From the NCBI GenBank assembly GCA_002771035.1, contig PCUR01000002.1:1-32020 (forward strand): a DNA stretch of 32,020 bases, given 5' to 3'. Below, piece by piece: positions 7,863-17,851 of this stretch. Source of the DNA: Candidatus Gracilibacteria bacterium CG12_big_fil_rev_8_21_14_0_65_38_15 (GTDB lineage: Bacteria > Patescibacteriota > Gracilibacteria > BD1-5 > UBA2023). A program made the translations under genes and the position numbers. Positions within the stretch are counted from its first letter, which is position 1. Every line of letters starts with the position of its first letter. The notes under the pieces were generated by a model, which was not told the origin of the DNA, made no database searches, and worked only from the letters and a program-made list of their open reading frames with translations.

Positions 7863-9083
7863 TTACGTTTTATATCGTAGATAGCTTATAAATAAAAGGA
7901 TGGATTCAAAAAATAAAATGGTGGATATTCATAATATATCGACGGAATTCATTTGGATAAAACAATATACGGAAGCGAGTATACTAAAGCTTATCGCTAT
8001 AGAATGAAGAATATAGAGATCTTTCGGATATTTAGGACGGATGAGATAACTTGTTCCTATAAAAATATAAGGGAGAATAAAAATAAATAATATATCTGAA
8101 ATGAGTGAGCCAGTTCAAAGAAGAATAAACGCTTTTATATATAAAAAAACAAAAAGAAGGAGAAATAAAGCATATGAAACATAATTCTTGAAAAAATTAT
8201 GTACTGAATAATGAAATAGTATGGAAATACTCAAAAGAGATAAAAGAAGTAGTGATAATGATTCAAATAAAATAGACATAGAGATAAACAGGGCTGTTGC
8301 ATATCCCGAATATATACCGATTGTTTGAGATATTTGTTTGAATGATCGAAAATATGATTTATAAGGGAATATAAAAGTATATACAATTATAAGAAGCGAG
8401 ATTATTCCCAAAAATGAGTGCCAGAGTGTGGTGGTGGGAAAAATAACGGATGCATAATAAAATCCGATAAGAAACAGATAAAAAAGAAATAATATATACG
8501 TATAAACTTTGTACTTAAAAAAGGAATCAAATATCAGAACACTCAAAAGTGTGACGATAGGAAACAGACTGTTTATAATGAAAAATATGTTTGGGGAGGT
8601 ATTTTCCCAAAGGAAAAAAAGAAGAAAAAAACTGTATATGATGCTATAAATTATGCAGTTTGAACGGAAAATAAGAAAAATTACTTCTTTCTTTTTCTGT
8701 AGAAAAAAGAAAAAAATACCAGTTATAATAAGAGAAAGAAAAAGAGTGATATAATGAAATATCTGGGAAAAACTCGAGAAATTATAGATAAGATTCATAC
8801 TATATACAAATCCATAAAGAGAAGCGTAGAAAAAGAGGAATGATGTATAATATGATCATTTTTTTAGAAATTCTATAATATTTTTTATTGGAATTTTTTT
8901 TGTTTTTTTATCAAAATCTTGTTCTTTAATACTTTCTTCTTTTATAAAAAAGGAAAGTATTTTACTGAAATAAATAATATATATAACCGATATTATTCAA
9001 AACAAGACACTTTCTATATATTGTCAGAATAAGAAGAAAAATAATGTAAAACTTACATTAATAAGAGAGAATAAGAAAACCAT
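7863..9083 (-). CDS. Polytopic membrane protein of unknown function
   Basis: 406 aa, ATG at 9083 (MVFLFSLINV), TAA at 7863-7865, several TGA=Gly. Two or three N-terminal membrane segments, a short charged Lys/Glu cytoplasmic loop at about 65-95, then about eight more hydrophobic segments almost without charges; extremely rich in Phe, Ile, Leu and Tyr. No catalytic motif seen. It is the last gene of a tight operon, starting 3 bp after the stop of its upstream neighbour. Could be a scaffold, transporter or histidine-kinase-like sensor remnant; I do not recognise it. Confidence 0.7.
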
Positions 9084-9086
9084 CTC

Positions 9087-10433
9087 TTAAAAGTTAAGTT
9101 GTAAAACAATATGAAAAAAAATGAAAATACCAGCATATATAATAAGACTGGATTTATTTTTTATAAATCTTGTAAGAAATGAAAAAAATGAAAAAATAAC
9201 GATTATCTTAATAATTCAATAATTAAAAGAGAATGATTGTCAAAGAGAAAAATAAATAAAAAATAGAGAATATATAAATATTATATATACCATATAATTT
9301 CCGATAGTTTTCAATAAAAAGATTATAACATCTAGATAATATTGAAATCATTTTACTATGCTAGTATAAGAAAATTTAACATTTTTAATACGTTTTTCTA
9401 TAAGTTGTATATTTTGAATAATAAGTCTTTTTCTTATAGAGAGGCGAGTTATTTTTTCTTTCTGAAAAAGAATAATAGCAATAAAAAGATCTTTTTGTGT
9501 TCTATGGAGTTTTTCTTTGTAAATATTAAGTTCTCTGAGATTTTTATAAAAAACATAGGATTGTGTATCGATTTTTTTTTCTTCGTTTAGAGTTTCTTTT
9601 TTTGTAAAAAAATTATTACTAATTTCAGTAATAATAATTTGAATTTTTTTATATATATCTGTTTCTGGATTTACGATTTTTTCTCATGATCCAAATTTTT
9701 TTAAAAGATCATTAGTTTCGCTGAGAAAATTCTGTTTTTCTTTTGTTTTATTCGTTTGAAGAAGTTCTAATTCTAATTCTCATATTTTAATAAGAACACT
9801 TTCCGCTATGATACGAAGTTTATCAATATTGGTAGTATTTTTTAGTTGCTTGAGTGTTATAAGAAAATCTTGGAGTTTTGTTTTTCTTTCAGATTCAATA
9901 TCTTGTCCGTAAATTTGAAGAATATTCTCTATCTTTTGTACAATTTTATCTATGAGAATATAATATTTTTGTAATTCCTTTCCCACGAAAGTATCTGAAA
10001 TATCAGTATAAGCAGCTTGAACTTGTGTTGTTTGTTCAATTTTTTCTTCTTTTTTTACTTCTTTTTTTGTATTCTGTTCAAGATACAAAAGATATCCTGA
10101 ATGAATTTTTGATGTTGTGAATCTTTTTTCTTCTTCTGTCGCATTTATATCTTCATAAATGGAAATAATCTGATAATGAAGATCATTAACGAGTTTTATA
10201 TATGCCTTGAAAATATCGGTAGATTGAATCTGTCCATTTTTTTTCTGTCCATCCAATATAATATCAAAATAAAATACTTTTCATCGATTTTCCGTTTCTT
10301 CTATTTGTTTTATAGTAATAATAGAATATCCCTGATTATGAAGAGCTTGACGAGCTTCTTCCAGGGAATTATATTTAATAACCAATTCTACTTTTTGATT
10401 ATTTTTAGCACAGACAGCCTGAAAACTTTGCAT
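9087..10433 (-). CDS. Helical protein with C-terminal membrane domain, unknown
   Basis: 448 aa, ATG at 10433 (MQSFQAVCAKNNQK), TAA at 9087-9089. The first ~70 residues (LEEARQALHNQGYSIITI) vaguely resemble the N-terminal segment of PilC/GspF platform proteins. Then comes a long helical, Glu/Lys-rich, partly coiled-coil middle (about 80-340) and three or four membrane segments in the last 110 residues. TGA=Gly at 9780 and elsewhere joins what look like two ORFs. It begins 7 bp after the stop of the upstream small gene. A pilus or envelope-assembly role is only a guess. Confidence 0.65.
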
Positions 10434-10440
10434 AGATTAA

Positions 10441-10656
10441 TTAAACAATATTATTTTTAAGATCTTGTAATCATCATTTTGCAGTTTGAATGGCATTATT
10501 CACTTTTTGCTCTCGAATAAGTCATGGAAAACCTTTAAAAAGTTGTGCAACTAATTCTTTTTTTTCAGGATCAAGAAAAAGAGTATCAAACATTTGTCAT
10601 GCTTGTTCTATAGAAATTGTTGTATTTTTTTGTTCTGATATATTTTCATTGCTCAT
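10441..10656 (-). CDS. Small hypothetical protein
   Basis: 71 aa, ATG at 10656 (MSNENISEQ), TAA at 10441-10443, with several TGA=Gly. Contains FDTLFLDPEKKELVAQLFKG and a Gln/Lys-rich helical tail. Gaps of 4 and 7 bp to its operon neighbours support it being real. Not recognised. Confidence 0.65.
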
Positions 10657-10660
10657 ATAT

Positions 10661-10972
10661 TTAAATATTATCAAATAATATATTAAAATCAATATTGTAT
10701 TCTTTTTCTTTTTGTTCTTTTGAACGTATTTCCTGGAGTTTTTCGATATTTTGTTCTTGTCATTGAATAATATCTTTTTCCTCAATTATATCGATAAGTG
10801 CAGTGAGTTTTTTATAAAAGAGATCGAGATATTCATCATCGAGAATATCAAGTGAATCAAAATAGAGTTGTTCTTGTTTTTTATCAAGTGAAAGACGAAA
10901 AATAACCTCACGAATAATCTGACGTTTTTCATTGTTTTTTGAAAATTTTTTTAAAAGACCTCAGAGAAACAT
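10661..10972 (-). CDS. Small charged helical hypothetical protein
   Basis: 103 aa, ATG at 10972 (MFLGGLLKKFSKNNEK), TAA at 10661-10663. TGA=Gly at codon 4 and once later. Predicted mostly helical, rich in Lys/Glu/Asp/Gln, with SLDILDDEYLDLFYKKL in the middle. First gene of the four-gene operon, behind a clear promoter. Not recognised. Confidence 0.65.
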
Positions 10973-11008
10973 TTGCGATTTTATATTTAAATAAATTTTT
11001 ACTGTTTT

Positions 11009-11036
11009 AGTATATCACTTTTATAGAAAATAACAA
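11009..11036 (-). promoter_or_regulatory. Putative promoter of the four-gene operon
   Basis: Minus strand TTGTTA (11036-11031), 16-bp spacer, TATACT (11014-11009), about 37 bases before the ATG at 10972. Confidence 0.5.
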
Positions 11037-11254
11037 AATATTTTATTTATCAGTAATAATATTATATTATTGATTTAATATTTAATAGATAGTAATATAT
11101 AATATGAAAAAATATAAAAAAGAATTGTTCTTAATAAAGCTATATTTAGAGGAAAGTTTTTAACATTTTAATAGAGTAAAAATCCAAATATTCTCTTATC
11201 TAAGAGGATAAAAATACTTTCTTACATTTTTCTTATAAAAAAGAAATAAATCAT

Positions 11255-11284
11255 TTGACTTGTGTTTTTATAGAAATTCATACT
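11255..11284 (+). promoter_or_regulatory. Possible ctpA promoter
   Basis: TTGACT at 11255-11260, 18-bp spacer, CATACT at 11279-11284, about 53 bases before the ATG. Spacing differs from the other promoters, so confidence is lower. Confidence 0.35.
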
Positions 11285-11336
11285 ATGAAATATGTAAGGA
11301 ATTAGTCTGTCTATTTTTATCATTCGTTCATAAAAT

Positions 11337-12695
11337 ATGTTAATTTCTCATAAAAAAATTTTTATATTTCTTCTTTGCTTTCTTTCTTTTTTACTCTGAG
11401 TTGTTATGAATAATATCATACCACTTCGAACTTTTGAAGGAAGAATACAATCTTTAATAGATTCAAAAACTTGAATAGATACATCAAGTGAATCTTTTCA
11501 AAAGAATTTATTTTCAAAAGAAAAATCTCCTATAAATCTTGATCTTTTCAATGAGGTTTATAAAAAAGTTTCCGAGAATTATTATGGATTTGATACTCTT
11601 TCAGAAAAAGAACTTGTTTCTGGTATGATAAAAGGTTTTATTGAAGCTTTTGGTGATAAACATAGTGAATATTTCAATATAGATGAAACAAAAAAATTCA
11701 ATGAGGTACTTTCCGGTGATTTTGAGTGAATCGGTGCTGTGGTAGAAAAAAATGATTTCGGTGTTATTATTGATCGTATTATCGCTGGATCACCAGCAAA
11801 AGAAGCTGGTCTTCTTGCAGGAGATATAATTGCTAAAGCAAATAATGAAGAATTAAAAGATATGAATCTTACTAATGCTGTTTCTAAGATTCGTGGAGCG
11901 GCTAATACTATCGTTACTCTTGAGATTCTTCGTCCTGGAGAAAAAGAAATCATAACAAAAATCGTTACGAGAAAAAAGATAGATATTCCATCCACAGATG
12001 GAAAAATAATAGAAGGTACGAACATTGGATATATTGCCCTTTCTATTTTCGGAGAAAAAACAGCAGACGATTTCGATAAAGTTCTTACAGATTTGGAAAA
12101 TAAAAAAATAACAGGACTTATTATTGATCTTCGTGACAATGGTGGTGGATATTTAGAAACAGCTGTTTCTATTCTTTCGAATTTTATAGAAAAAGATAGA
12201 GTTCTGGTAACTACCAAGGAGAAAAATCCATTTCTCAACAAATCATATTTTTCTTATGGAAATACAAGAAAACCTCTTCCAATCATTGTTCTTATAAATG
12301 AAAATTCCGCATCTGCTTCAGAGATTACTGCCGGAGCACTCAAAGATTATAATCTCGCTATTTTAGTGGGACAGAAGAGTTACGGAAAAGGTTCCGTACA
12401 ACAACCATTTAATCTGAGCGATGGAAGCGAAATTAAAATAACGGTAGCAAAATGGTATACTCCGAAAGATTACGGAATCGATAAAGTAGGAATCAAGCCT
12501 GATATCGAGGTAAAATTCGAAAAAGAGGATTATGAAAATAAATATGATCGACAACTGGAAGAAGCTAAAAAAGTACTCTCAGATTTTATTAAATTATGAA
12601 ATAAACAAAAAGCGATAGATCTTTATTTGAAAGATAAAGAAACATCTCTCTCAAATAAATTATTAGAAACCACTACAAGTACAACAAAGAAATAA
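11337..12695 (+). CDS. ctpA: C-terminal processing (S41) protease
   Basis: 452 aa, ATG at 11337, TAA at 12693, TGA=Gly at four or five places. One N-terminal membrane anchor (about 7-25), then an extracellular part: helical region 60-125, PDZ domain (about 130-205, VVEKNDFGVIIDRIIAGSPA), and the S41 catalytic domain. The catalytic Ser is Ser326 within ENSASASEI and the base is Lys351 within QKSYGKGSVQ, 25 residues apart as in Tsp/CtpA. It would degrade or process envelope proteins from their C-termini. Stand-alone gene ending at a terminator. Strong family call; the gene name is by class. Confidence 0.93.
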
Positions 12696-12715
12696 TAAAA
12701 ATTTTTAAGAAACCA

Positions 12716-12746
12716 AAAAATAATCCGCCGTGGCGGATTATTTTTT
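12716..12746. terminator. Bidirectional intrinsic terminator
   Basis: AAAAATAATCCGCC and its complement GGCGGATTATTTTT around a GT centre, between convergent ctpA and the ferredoxin gene. The stem reaches into the last codons of the ferredoxin gene (stop at 12738). Confidence 0.88.
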
Positions 12747-13061
12747 CTTAAGTGCTTCAAGATAGAGATTGCTTGCTTTGATGGGATCCATTCTATCAGA
12801 AAGTGCACCATTTATAACGATAACCGGACCGGTTTTACAATTTCCCTGACAACCGCACTCCTCTATAATACTCCGATTTCTCGTATCGTATTTTGCTTTT
12901 TCTGCGAGTAACCGCTTGAGTATATAGGGAGAGAATCTTCCCGCGCATGTTTTCCCGGTACAAATTTTCGCGGAAATCTTTGCAGGAGAGAGATTTTGTT
13001 GTTTCGGAGAAGATTTCATATCCTCGGAAATCGAAGTTATCTCGGAAATATCTATTGTCAT
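12738..13061 (-). CDS. Thioredoxin-like [2Fe-2S] ferredoxin
   Basis: 107 aa from ATG at 13061 (MTIDISEIT); a TTG further upstream is possible but would overlap the preceding gene. Cys motif CTGKTCAGR (Cys34, Cys39) then EECGCQGNCKTGPVIVING: the four cluster ligands and fold signature of the thioredoxin-like 2Fe-2S family (NuoE C-terminal type). It starts 23 bp after the superoxide-reductase gene, so it is probably co-transcribed and may pass electrons to it (inference). No in-frame TGA. Confidence 0.85.
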   Translation of the reverse strand: MTIDISEITSISEDMKSSPKQQNLSPAKISAKICTGKTCAGRFSPYILKRLLAEKAKYDTRNRSIIEECGCQGNCKTGPVIVINGALSDRMDPIKASNLYLEALKKK

Positions 13062-13084
13062 AAGAGTGTTAAATAAGTGATAAA

Positions 13085-13540
13085 TTATATCTTCATTCCT
13101 CGCCAAACGCCGTGGATATTACAACTAAGTCGAACTTCATACTCATCCAATCCGGGATTTTCAAAAATAATAACATCTTCCTCTGGTTGAAGTCGAAGTT
13201 CGATAATTTCGCCATCCGTTTCAAAAAGCCCGACATATTCAATAAAGTGATTTTCCTCTATTTCATGCGGATTATCACTAGTTCCAATTTGGACAACAAT
13301 AGTGTTTCATTGTTCTTTATAGAACGCTATATGACTCGCTTCTTGTTCGGTAATTCCCCCCAGAGAAGATACTTCCTGGATATTTGTAGGCGTTTCTATA
13401 AAACCTTCCTTTTCTTCTCCACAATGAGGACAAACCCAGGATTCATCGATATCTTCAAAGACGGTTCCCTGAGCGATATTTTCTTCTCAAATAAAAGGAT
13501 TATAAACGTAAGAACAAGCAGTACAGGTGAATTTTTGCAT
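13085..13540 (-). CDS. Rubredoxin-superoxide reductase (desulfoferrodoxin-like) fusion
   Basis: 151 aa, ATG at 13540, TAA at 13085-13087. Residues 1-45 are a rubredoxin-type iron site, CTAC (Cys6, Cys9) and CPHC (Cys37, Cys40). The rest matches the superoxide reductase centre: a His in ASHIAFY (the KHVP position), NPHEIEENHFIEYV (two His), and SCNIHGVW (Cys and His), so all four His and the Cys ligand are present. It would reduce superoxide to peroxide without releasing oxygen. The rubredoxin-type N-terminus is longer than the usual desulforedoxin domain of desulfoferrodoxins, with about 25 residues between the Cys pairs. TGA=Gly at two places. Confidence 0.87.
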
Positions 13541-13579
13541 AAATTTAAATAAGTATATAGGTACTATCCGGTATGAAAA

Positions 13580-13606
13580 TTGACTTTTTCTATTTTTTCT
13601 TATAGT
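13580..13606 (+). promoter_or_regulatory. Putative rny promoter
   Basis: TTGACT at 13580-13585, 15-bp spacer, TATAGT at 13601-13606. A leader of about 145 bases follows, with a hairpin AAGGAAAA/TTTTCCTT at about 13614-13635. Confidence 0.45.
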
Positions 13607-13758
13607 ACTCTATAAGGAAAAAAATTATTTTCCTTTCAAAATTCGATCAAAATGTTTCTAACATTCTTTCCACAAGATAACATCTCTATCCCAAACAGTA
13701 TAGGGAAAAACTTGTTTTATGCAATGTTCTATTTTATCTCTCAAATCAATAAATCTTT

Positions 13759-15291
13759 ATGCAAACCCTTTTAATGGGCATCTTTTCCGGTGCTATTGTT
13801 TCCGGTGTTGTTGTATATTTTCTTCTTGTTTTTTTTACAAAAAAACAAGAATGACAAGACCAAGAAAATCTCAATAAACTTCTCCAATCTGGACAAGAAG
13901 AAGTAAGAACTCTTATATCAGAAGCGAAAGCTCAAGCAGCAGAAGAACGAAAACGTATCGAAGAAGAGAAAGTGGAAATCCGTGAAAAAACAAGAAAAAC
14001 AGAAGAAATTGAGGCAAAAATCGTTCAAAAGGAAGAAAGAATCGAACAAAAACTTGAAGAAATTGATAAAAAACAGATTTCCCTCAGAGAAAAAGAAGAC
14101 GAACTTGAAAAAACTCGTTCCAGTATGGAAGAAACCAAAAAGGAACTTCAGTGAAAATTGTCAGAAATATCTCAACTGAGCGTAGAAGAAGCAAAAGAAA
14201 TGCTTCTCAAAAGAACCGAAGAGATATATGAAAAAGATATCCTTGCAGTTATCGAGAAGAAAAAAACAGAACTTCGTGTGAGAGAAAAAGAATTGTCTCG
14301 TGAAATTCTTATTAAATCTATCCAACAATATTCTGGAGATGTAACAGCTGAGATGACCCAAACACTTATTCATCTCGAAAACGACGATATCAAAGGAAAA
14401 CTTATCGGAAAAGAAGGACGGAATATTATCGCATTTGAGCGTGCAACGTGAGTTTCTCTTATTATCGATGACAGTCCAGACACAGTGTTTATCTCCAGTT
14501 TCGACTTGTTTCGACGTTATATTGCCAAGAAATCTCTCGAGCAGCTTATCGAAGATAAACGTATCCAACCAGCTCGTATTGAGGAAATCGTGGAACAAAA
14601 TCAACAGGATGCCGACAAAGTTATCTACGATCTCGGAGAAAAAGCACTGAACGAAATGGGTATTACTGGAATCCCGGACGAGATCATTCCGCTTATTGGA
14701 AAACTTCGATTCCGAACAAGTTATGGACAAAATATCCTTATCCATTCTAAAGAAGTTGCATATATCGCCGAAGCGATTGCCAAGCAAATCGGAGCTGATT
14801 CTCAATTGGCTTTGAAATGAGGACTTCTCCATGATATTGGAAAAGCACTTGATCATGATATCGAGGGAACACACCCAGAAATCGGAGGGAAAATCGCCCG
14901 AAAATACGGTCTTTCCGAAAATCTCATCAATATCATCGAATGACACCATGATGCGGTTCCACAGATTTGTATCGAGACAAAAATCATACAAATTGCCGAC
15001 GCCATCAGTGCTGTGCGTCCAGGAGCTCGCCGAATGAACGCAGAAGAATATATCAAACGTATCCAGGAAATGGAAAATGTTGCTATGAGTTTCTCTGGAG
15101 TTTCCAAGGCTTATGCACTTTCTGCTGGACGAGAAGTTCGAGTATTTGTCGATGCTGCAACTGTTTCTGATTATGAAGCAGAACAACTTGCTCAACAGAT
15201 AGCCGGATCCATCGAAGCGAATCTTTCCTATCCAGGAGAAGTGAAAGTGAATCTCATTCGAGAAAAACGAGTGATAGAATATGCGAGATAA
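13759..15291 (+). CDS. rny: Ribonuclease Y
   Basis: Membrane-anchored endoribonuclease that starts mRNA decay. 510 aa, normal for the family; ATG at 13759, TAA at 15289, five TGA=Gly. N-terminal membrane helix (about 4-27), long Glu/Lys/Gln coiled coil (about 30-205), KH domain ([17 protein letters not shown], then [18 protein letters not shown]), then HD domain ([16 protein letters not shown] and the HHDAV motif). TGA encodes the invariant Gly in ATGVSLI, KGGLLHD and IEGHHD, the best proof in the window of UGA=Gly. First of a run rny-lgt-comEC. Confidence 0.97.
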
Positions 15292-15329
15292 AAAATCCCC
15301 CGTAAGTTTTATATCTATAATAGAGACAT

Positions 15330-16097
15330 ATGTATCCCCAAATAGAAATACTCGGAATAACAATCTATACCTTCGGGCTCGCGCTTTCCATTTCATTTAT
15401 TCTCTTTTTCTTCATGCTGCATAAGCTTTCTGAGAAATTCGGAATCAATGCGAATTTTTTTCTTGGAAATATTTTCTGGTTTTTCCTTTCCATGTTTTTC
15501 TTTTCGAGATTTTTCTATATTATCGCGGAATGGCGTGATTTTCAATTTCTTTGGAGTCAAGGTATACTCAAATTTCTTTTCATGTCCGATTACAATTTCT
15601 CTCTTATGGGAGGAGTGCTTGGGTTTGCGGTGGTACTCGTACTTCAACTGAAACGGTTTAAGATTTCCACTCGAAAATACATAGATGCAATCGTTCTCGC
15701 TTTTTTCTTCGCTTCTATCATCGGGTTTATCGGAGCATTTTTCGGCGGACAGATCTATGGTCGTCCAACCGATTCCTTTATGGGAATCGCGGCAACGAAC
15801 GATATGAGTAATACTCCGTACACATCTCCAATGTTTCCTCTCGCACTTCTGTATTCTTTTGTTTCATTTTTCCTCTTTTTCTGTCTTTATCTCGTTCGTA
15901 AATTCACGAAAATAGAAGGATTGGTCGGATATATAGGAATCCTCCTTTTTTCCATCATTCTCTTTAGTGCGGAGTTCTATAGCGGAGGAACCGATATTTT
16001 CCAAGCATATGTTTTTTTCGATCTTAATCAGATAGGTTCCATTGTTCTTTTTGCAATCGGAGTGCGAGGACTTTATAAAATCTACAAAGAAGTCTAA
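15330..16097 (+). CDS. lgt: Prolipoprotein diacylglyceryl transferase
   Basis: 255 aa, ATG at 15330, TAA at 16095, no in-frame TGA. Seven-pass membrane enzyme that attaches diacylglycerol to lipobox Cys. Starts YPQIEILGITIYTFGLALS like other Lgt; central FMSDYNFSLMGGVLGF, then GAFFGGQIYGRPTD, a form of the family's conserved loop (usually GRIGNFxNxExxGxPT), and near the C-terminus AEFYSGG in place of the REFxR region. Motifs are divergent from the textbook form, as common in CPR. Follows rny by 38 bp. Confidence 0.85.
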   Translation: MYPQIEILGITIYTFGLALSISFILFFFMLHKLSEKFGINANFFLGNIFWFFLSMFFFSRFFYIIAEWRDFQFLWSQGILKFLFMSDYNFSLMGGVLGFAVVLVLQLKRFKISTRKYIDAIVLAFFFASIIGFIGAFFGGQIYGRPTDSFMGIAATNDMSNTPYTSPMFPLALLYSFVSFFLFFCLYLVRKFTKIEGLVGYIGILLFSIILFSAEFYSGGTDIFQAYVFFDLNQIGSIVLFAIGVRGLYKIYKEV

Positions 16098-16109
16098 TTT
16101 CTAGGCATA

Positions 16110-17603
16110 ATGATAAAAAATCTTCGCCTTCACGATCAATCTCTCTTTTTCCTCGGTTCGACTGGTGTTGTATCGGGGATTTTTTTGACCAATATCTTTC
16201 AGGAAAATACGATTTTTCTCTTATTATTTGTCTGTATCGTATCTATTCAGATTCTTTTCTTTTTTCGTTCACTTTTTCTCGGACTTCTCTTCTTTTTCTT
16301 TTGTTTTTCTCTCGGGGGATATATGAGTCTTGAGAGGCTTCAAGATATCGACACGATAACAACACTTTTTGAAAAAGAGACAGTATTTTTTACTCAGGAG
16401 GTGCGGGTAACAGGAACTCTTTGGGAGAAACTTGGAGAGACCGAAAAAAGTGCTCGCTACATTCTCCGGAGTGTGACTCTCGGGACTGAGAAACTTCCAG
16501 AAAAAGTCGGGATTCTCATAACTTTCCCAGATAGTCGTCACAAGAGCATTGATGATATTATCGCTTTCACCGGAAAACTCATGCTCCCGAGAACCAATGA
16601 AACTTTTGATTACCGGACGTACCTTCTTCTCGACCAGGTCTACGCGACCACTTTTGCCACTTTTCCTGATAAGTCAGGGGTAAATCCATTAAAGAACTTT
16701 GCAATCTTCATCCGAGAAACTCGAGAAAAACTCCTCTCCATTATAGAAGATATCTACCCATGAGAGAGTGCGAAGCTTCTCGAAGGGATCCTTATCGGAG
16801 AGCGAGCGAATCTTTCCACAGAAACGAAAGCGAATTTTAATGCCTCGGGACTCACACACATCATCGCGGTGAGTGGGTTCAATATCACCATCATCCTTAT
16901 ATTTCTCTCGTTTCTTTTTCGATCTTTTCCGGCTATCCTTCGTCTCGTTCTCGCATTCGTGTGTGTCGGGTTCTTTACGCTCTTGGTTGGTCCACAGATG
17001 CCGGTTCTCCGGGCAAGTGTGTTTGGACTTCTCGCGTACGGCATACTTCTCTCTGGGAAACGGATGCGAGCTTTTTCTATGCTCCTCGCGGTTGCGGTGG
17101 TGTTTGTCCTCCTCGATCCACTCATTCTAAACTATGATGTGAGCTTTCATCTCTCGTTTCTAGCGGTATTTGGACTCCTCTTCTTCGGAGATTTTTTTAC
17201 TCGGCTCTTCTCATTCTTCCCTAAGTGGTTCGGCCTCCGAGAAGCACTTGCGATGTGTTTTGGGGCGATGGTATTCACTCTTCCTATTCTTGTGGCGAAC
17301 TTCGGACAAATCTCCATCGTCTCCCCACTTGCCAATATTGTGGTAGTTCCCCTCATCCCTCTCGTGATGCTCGGAGGGTTCCTGAGCCTCTTCGGAGCAC
17401 TTCTTTCCTCGACTCTCGGTATATGGCTCGGATTCCCAACCTGGCTCGGACTCTCGTATATCCTCCAAGCGGTTGCGTGGTTCGGCGAACTTCCGTTCGC
17501 CACTGTTCCTGTCCAGCTTGGCGAATATAGATATCTATTTGAAATAGGATATTATATGGTTATAACTTTTTTGGTGGTGTATTTCCGAGAGGAGAATGAA
17601 TAA
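16110..17603 (+). CDS. comEC: ComEC/Rec2-type DNA uptake channel
   Basis: 497 aa, ATG at 16110, TAA at 17601, one TGA=Gly at 16761. N-terminal membrane hairpins, then a soluble OB-like region (DUF4131-like, about 60-190), then the competence domain: LLEGILIGERANLS, FNASGLTHIIAVSGFNITII (the HxxAVSG hallmark), MPVLRASVFGLL, and further membrane helices. The C-terminal metallo-beta-lactamase domain of many ComEC proteins is absent. It imports single-stranded DNA in natural transformation. Twelve bp after lgt. GC content is visibly higher than in neighbouring genes. Confidence 0.93.
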
Positions 17604-17677
17604 AAAGTTAGGGAGAACTCTCAGTGGTTTATGGTAACATTCCTTTTCTTTTCGTTTCTTTTTACTTTTTACGTATA

Positions 17678-17724
17678 CTACTAACTATAACTCTATTTAT
17701 CAGAAATGGGATTATAGTTAGTAG
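17678..17724. repeat. 13-bp inverted repeat, 21-nt loop
   Basis: CTACTAACTATAA (17678-17690) and TTATAGTTAGTAG (17712-17724) are exact complements. It could terminate comEC or be part of the pilin leader; no long T-run follows. Confidence 0.6.
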
Positions 17725-17736
17725 GCTATAGATTTT

Positions 17737-17846
17737 ATAAGGATTATGAAGTTAAAGTTTACGATTGGACTTATAAAGTCTTCTCGCAATTCTTTTCTAC
17801 ACAACATGGTTACATTTACATGTAATGTTTACTTCATAATCCTTAT
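17737..17846. repeat. 16-bp inverted repeat enclosing 78 bp upstream of the pilin gene
   Basis: ATAAGGATTATGAAGT (17737-17752) and its exact complement (17831-17846); the second arm ends five bases before the pilin ATG. The enclosed DNA holds a small hairpin GACTT/AAGTC at about 17768-17780. Confidence 0.65.
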
Positions 17847-17851
17847 CTACG

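Larger units (their letters stand above)
10973..11336. other. AT-rich divergent intergenic region
   Basis: 364 bp between the unknown operon and ctpA. Contains the two promoters listed separately and a small hairpin CTCTTA-TC-TAAGAG at 11193-11206. No gene or RNA is evident. Confidence 0.4.

Noticed and set aside
9342-9590. Plus-strand Phe/Lys-rich small ORF
   Set aside because: Antisense to the coding strand of the 9087-10433 gene; composition is an artefact of AT-rich DNA.
11582-12241. A 219-codon minus-strand frame opposite ctpA
   Set aside because: Shadow of the PDZ/S41 gene; Ser/Phe/Ile-rich low-complexity product.
14161-15396. A 411-codon minus-strand open frame opposite rny
   Set aside because: It is antisense to RNase Y, whose KH and HD motifs are unmistakable on the plus strand; the antisense peptide has no family features.
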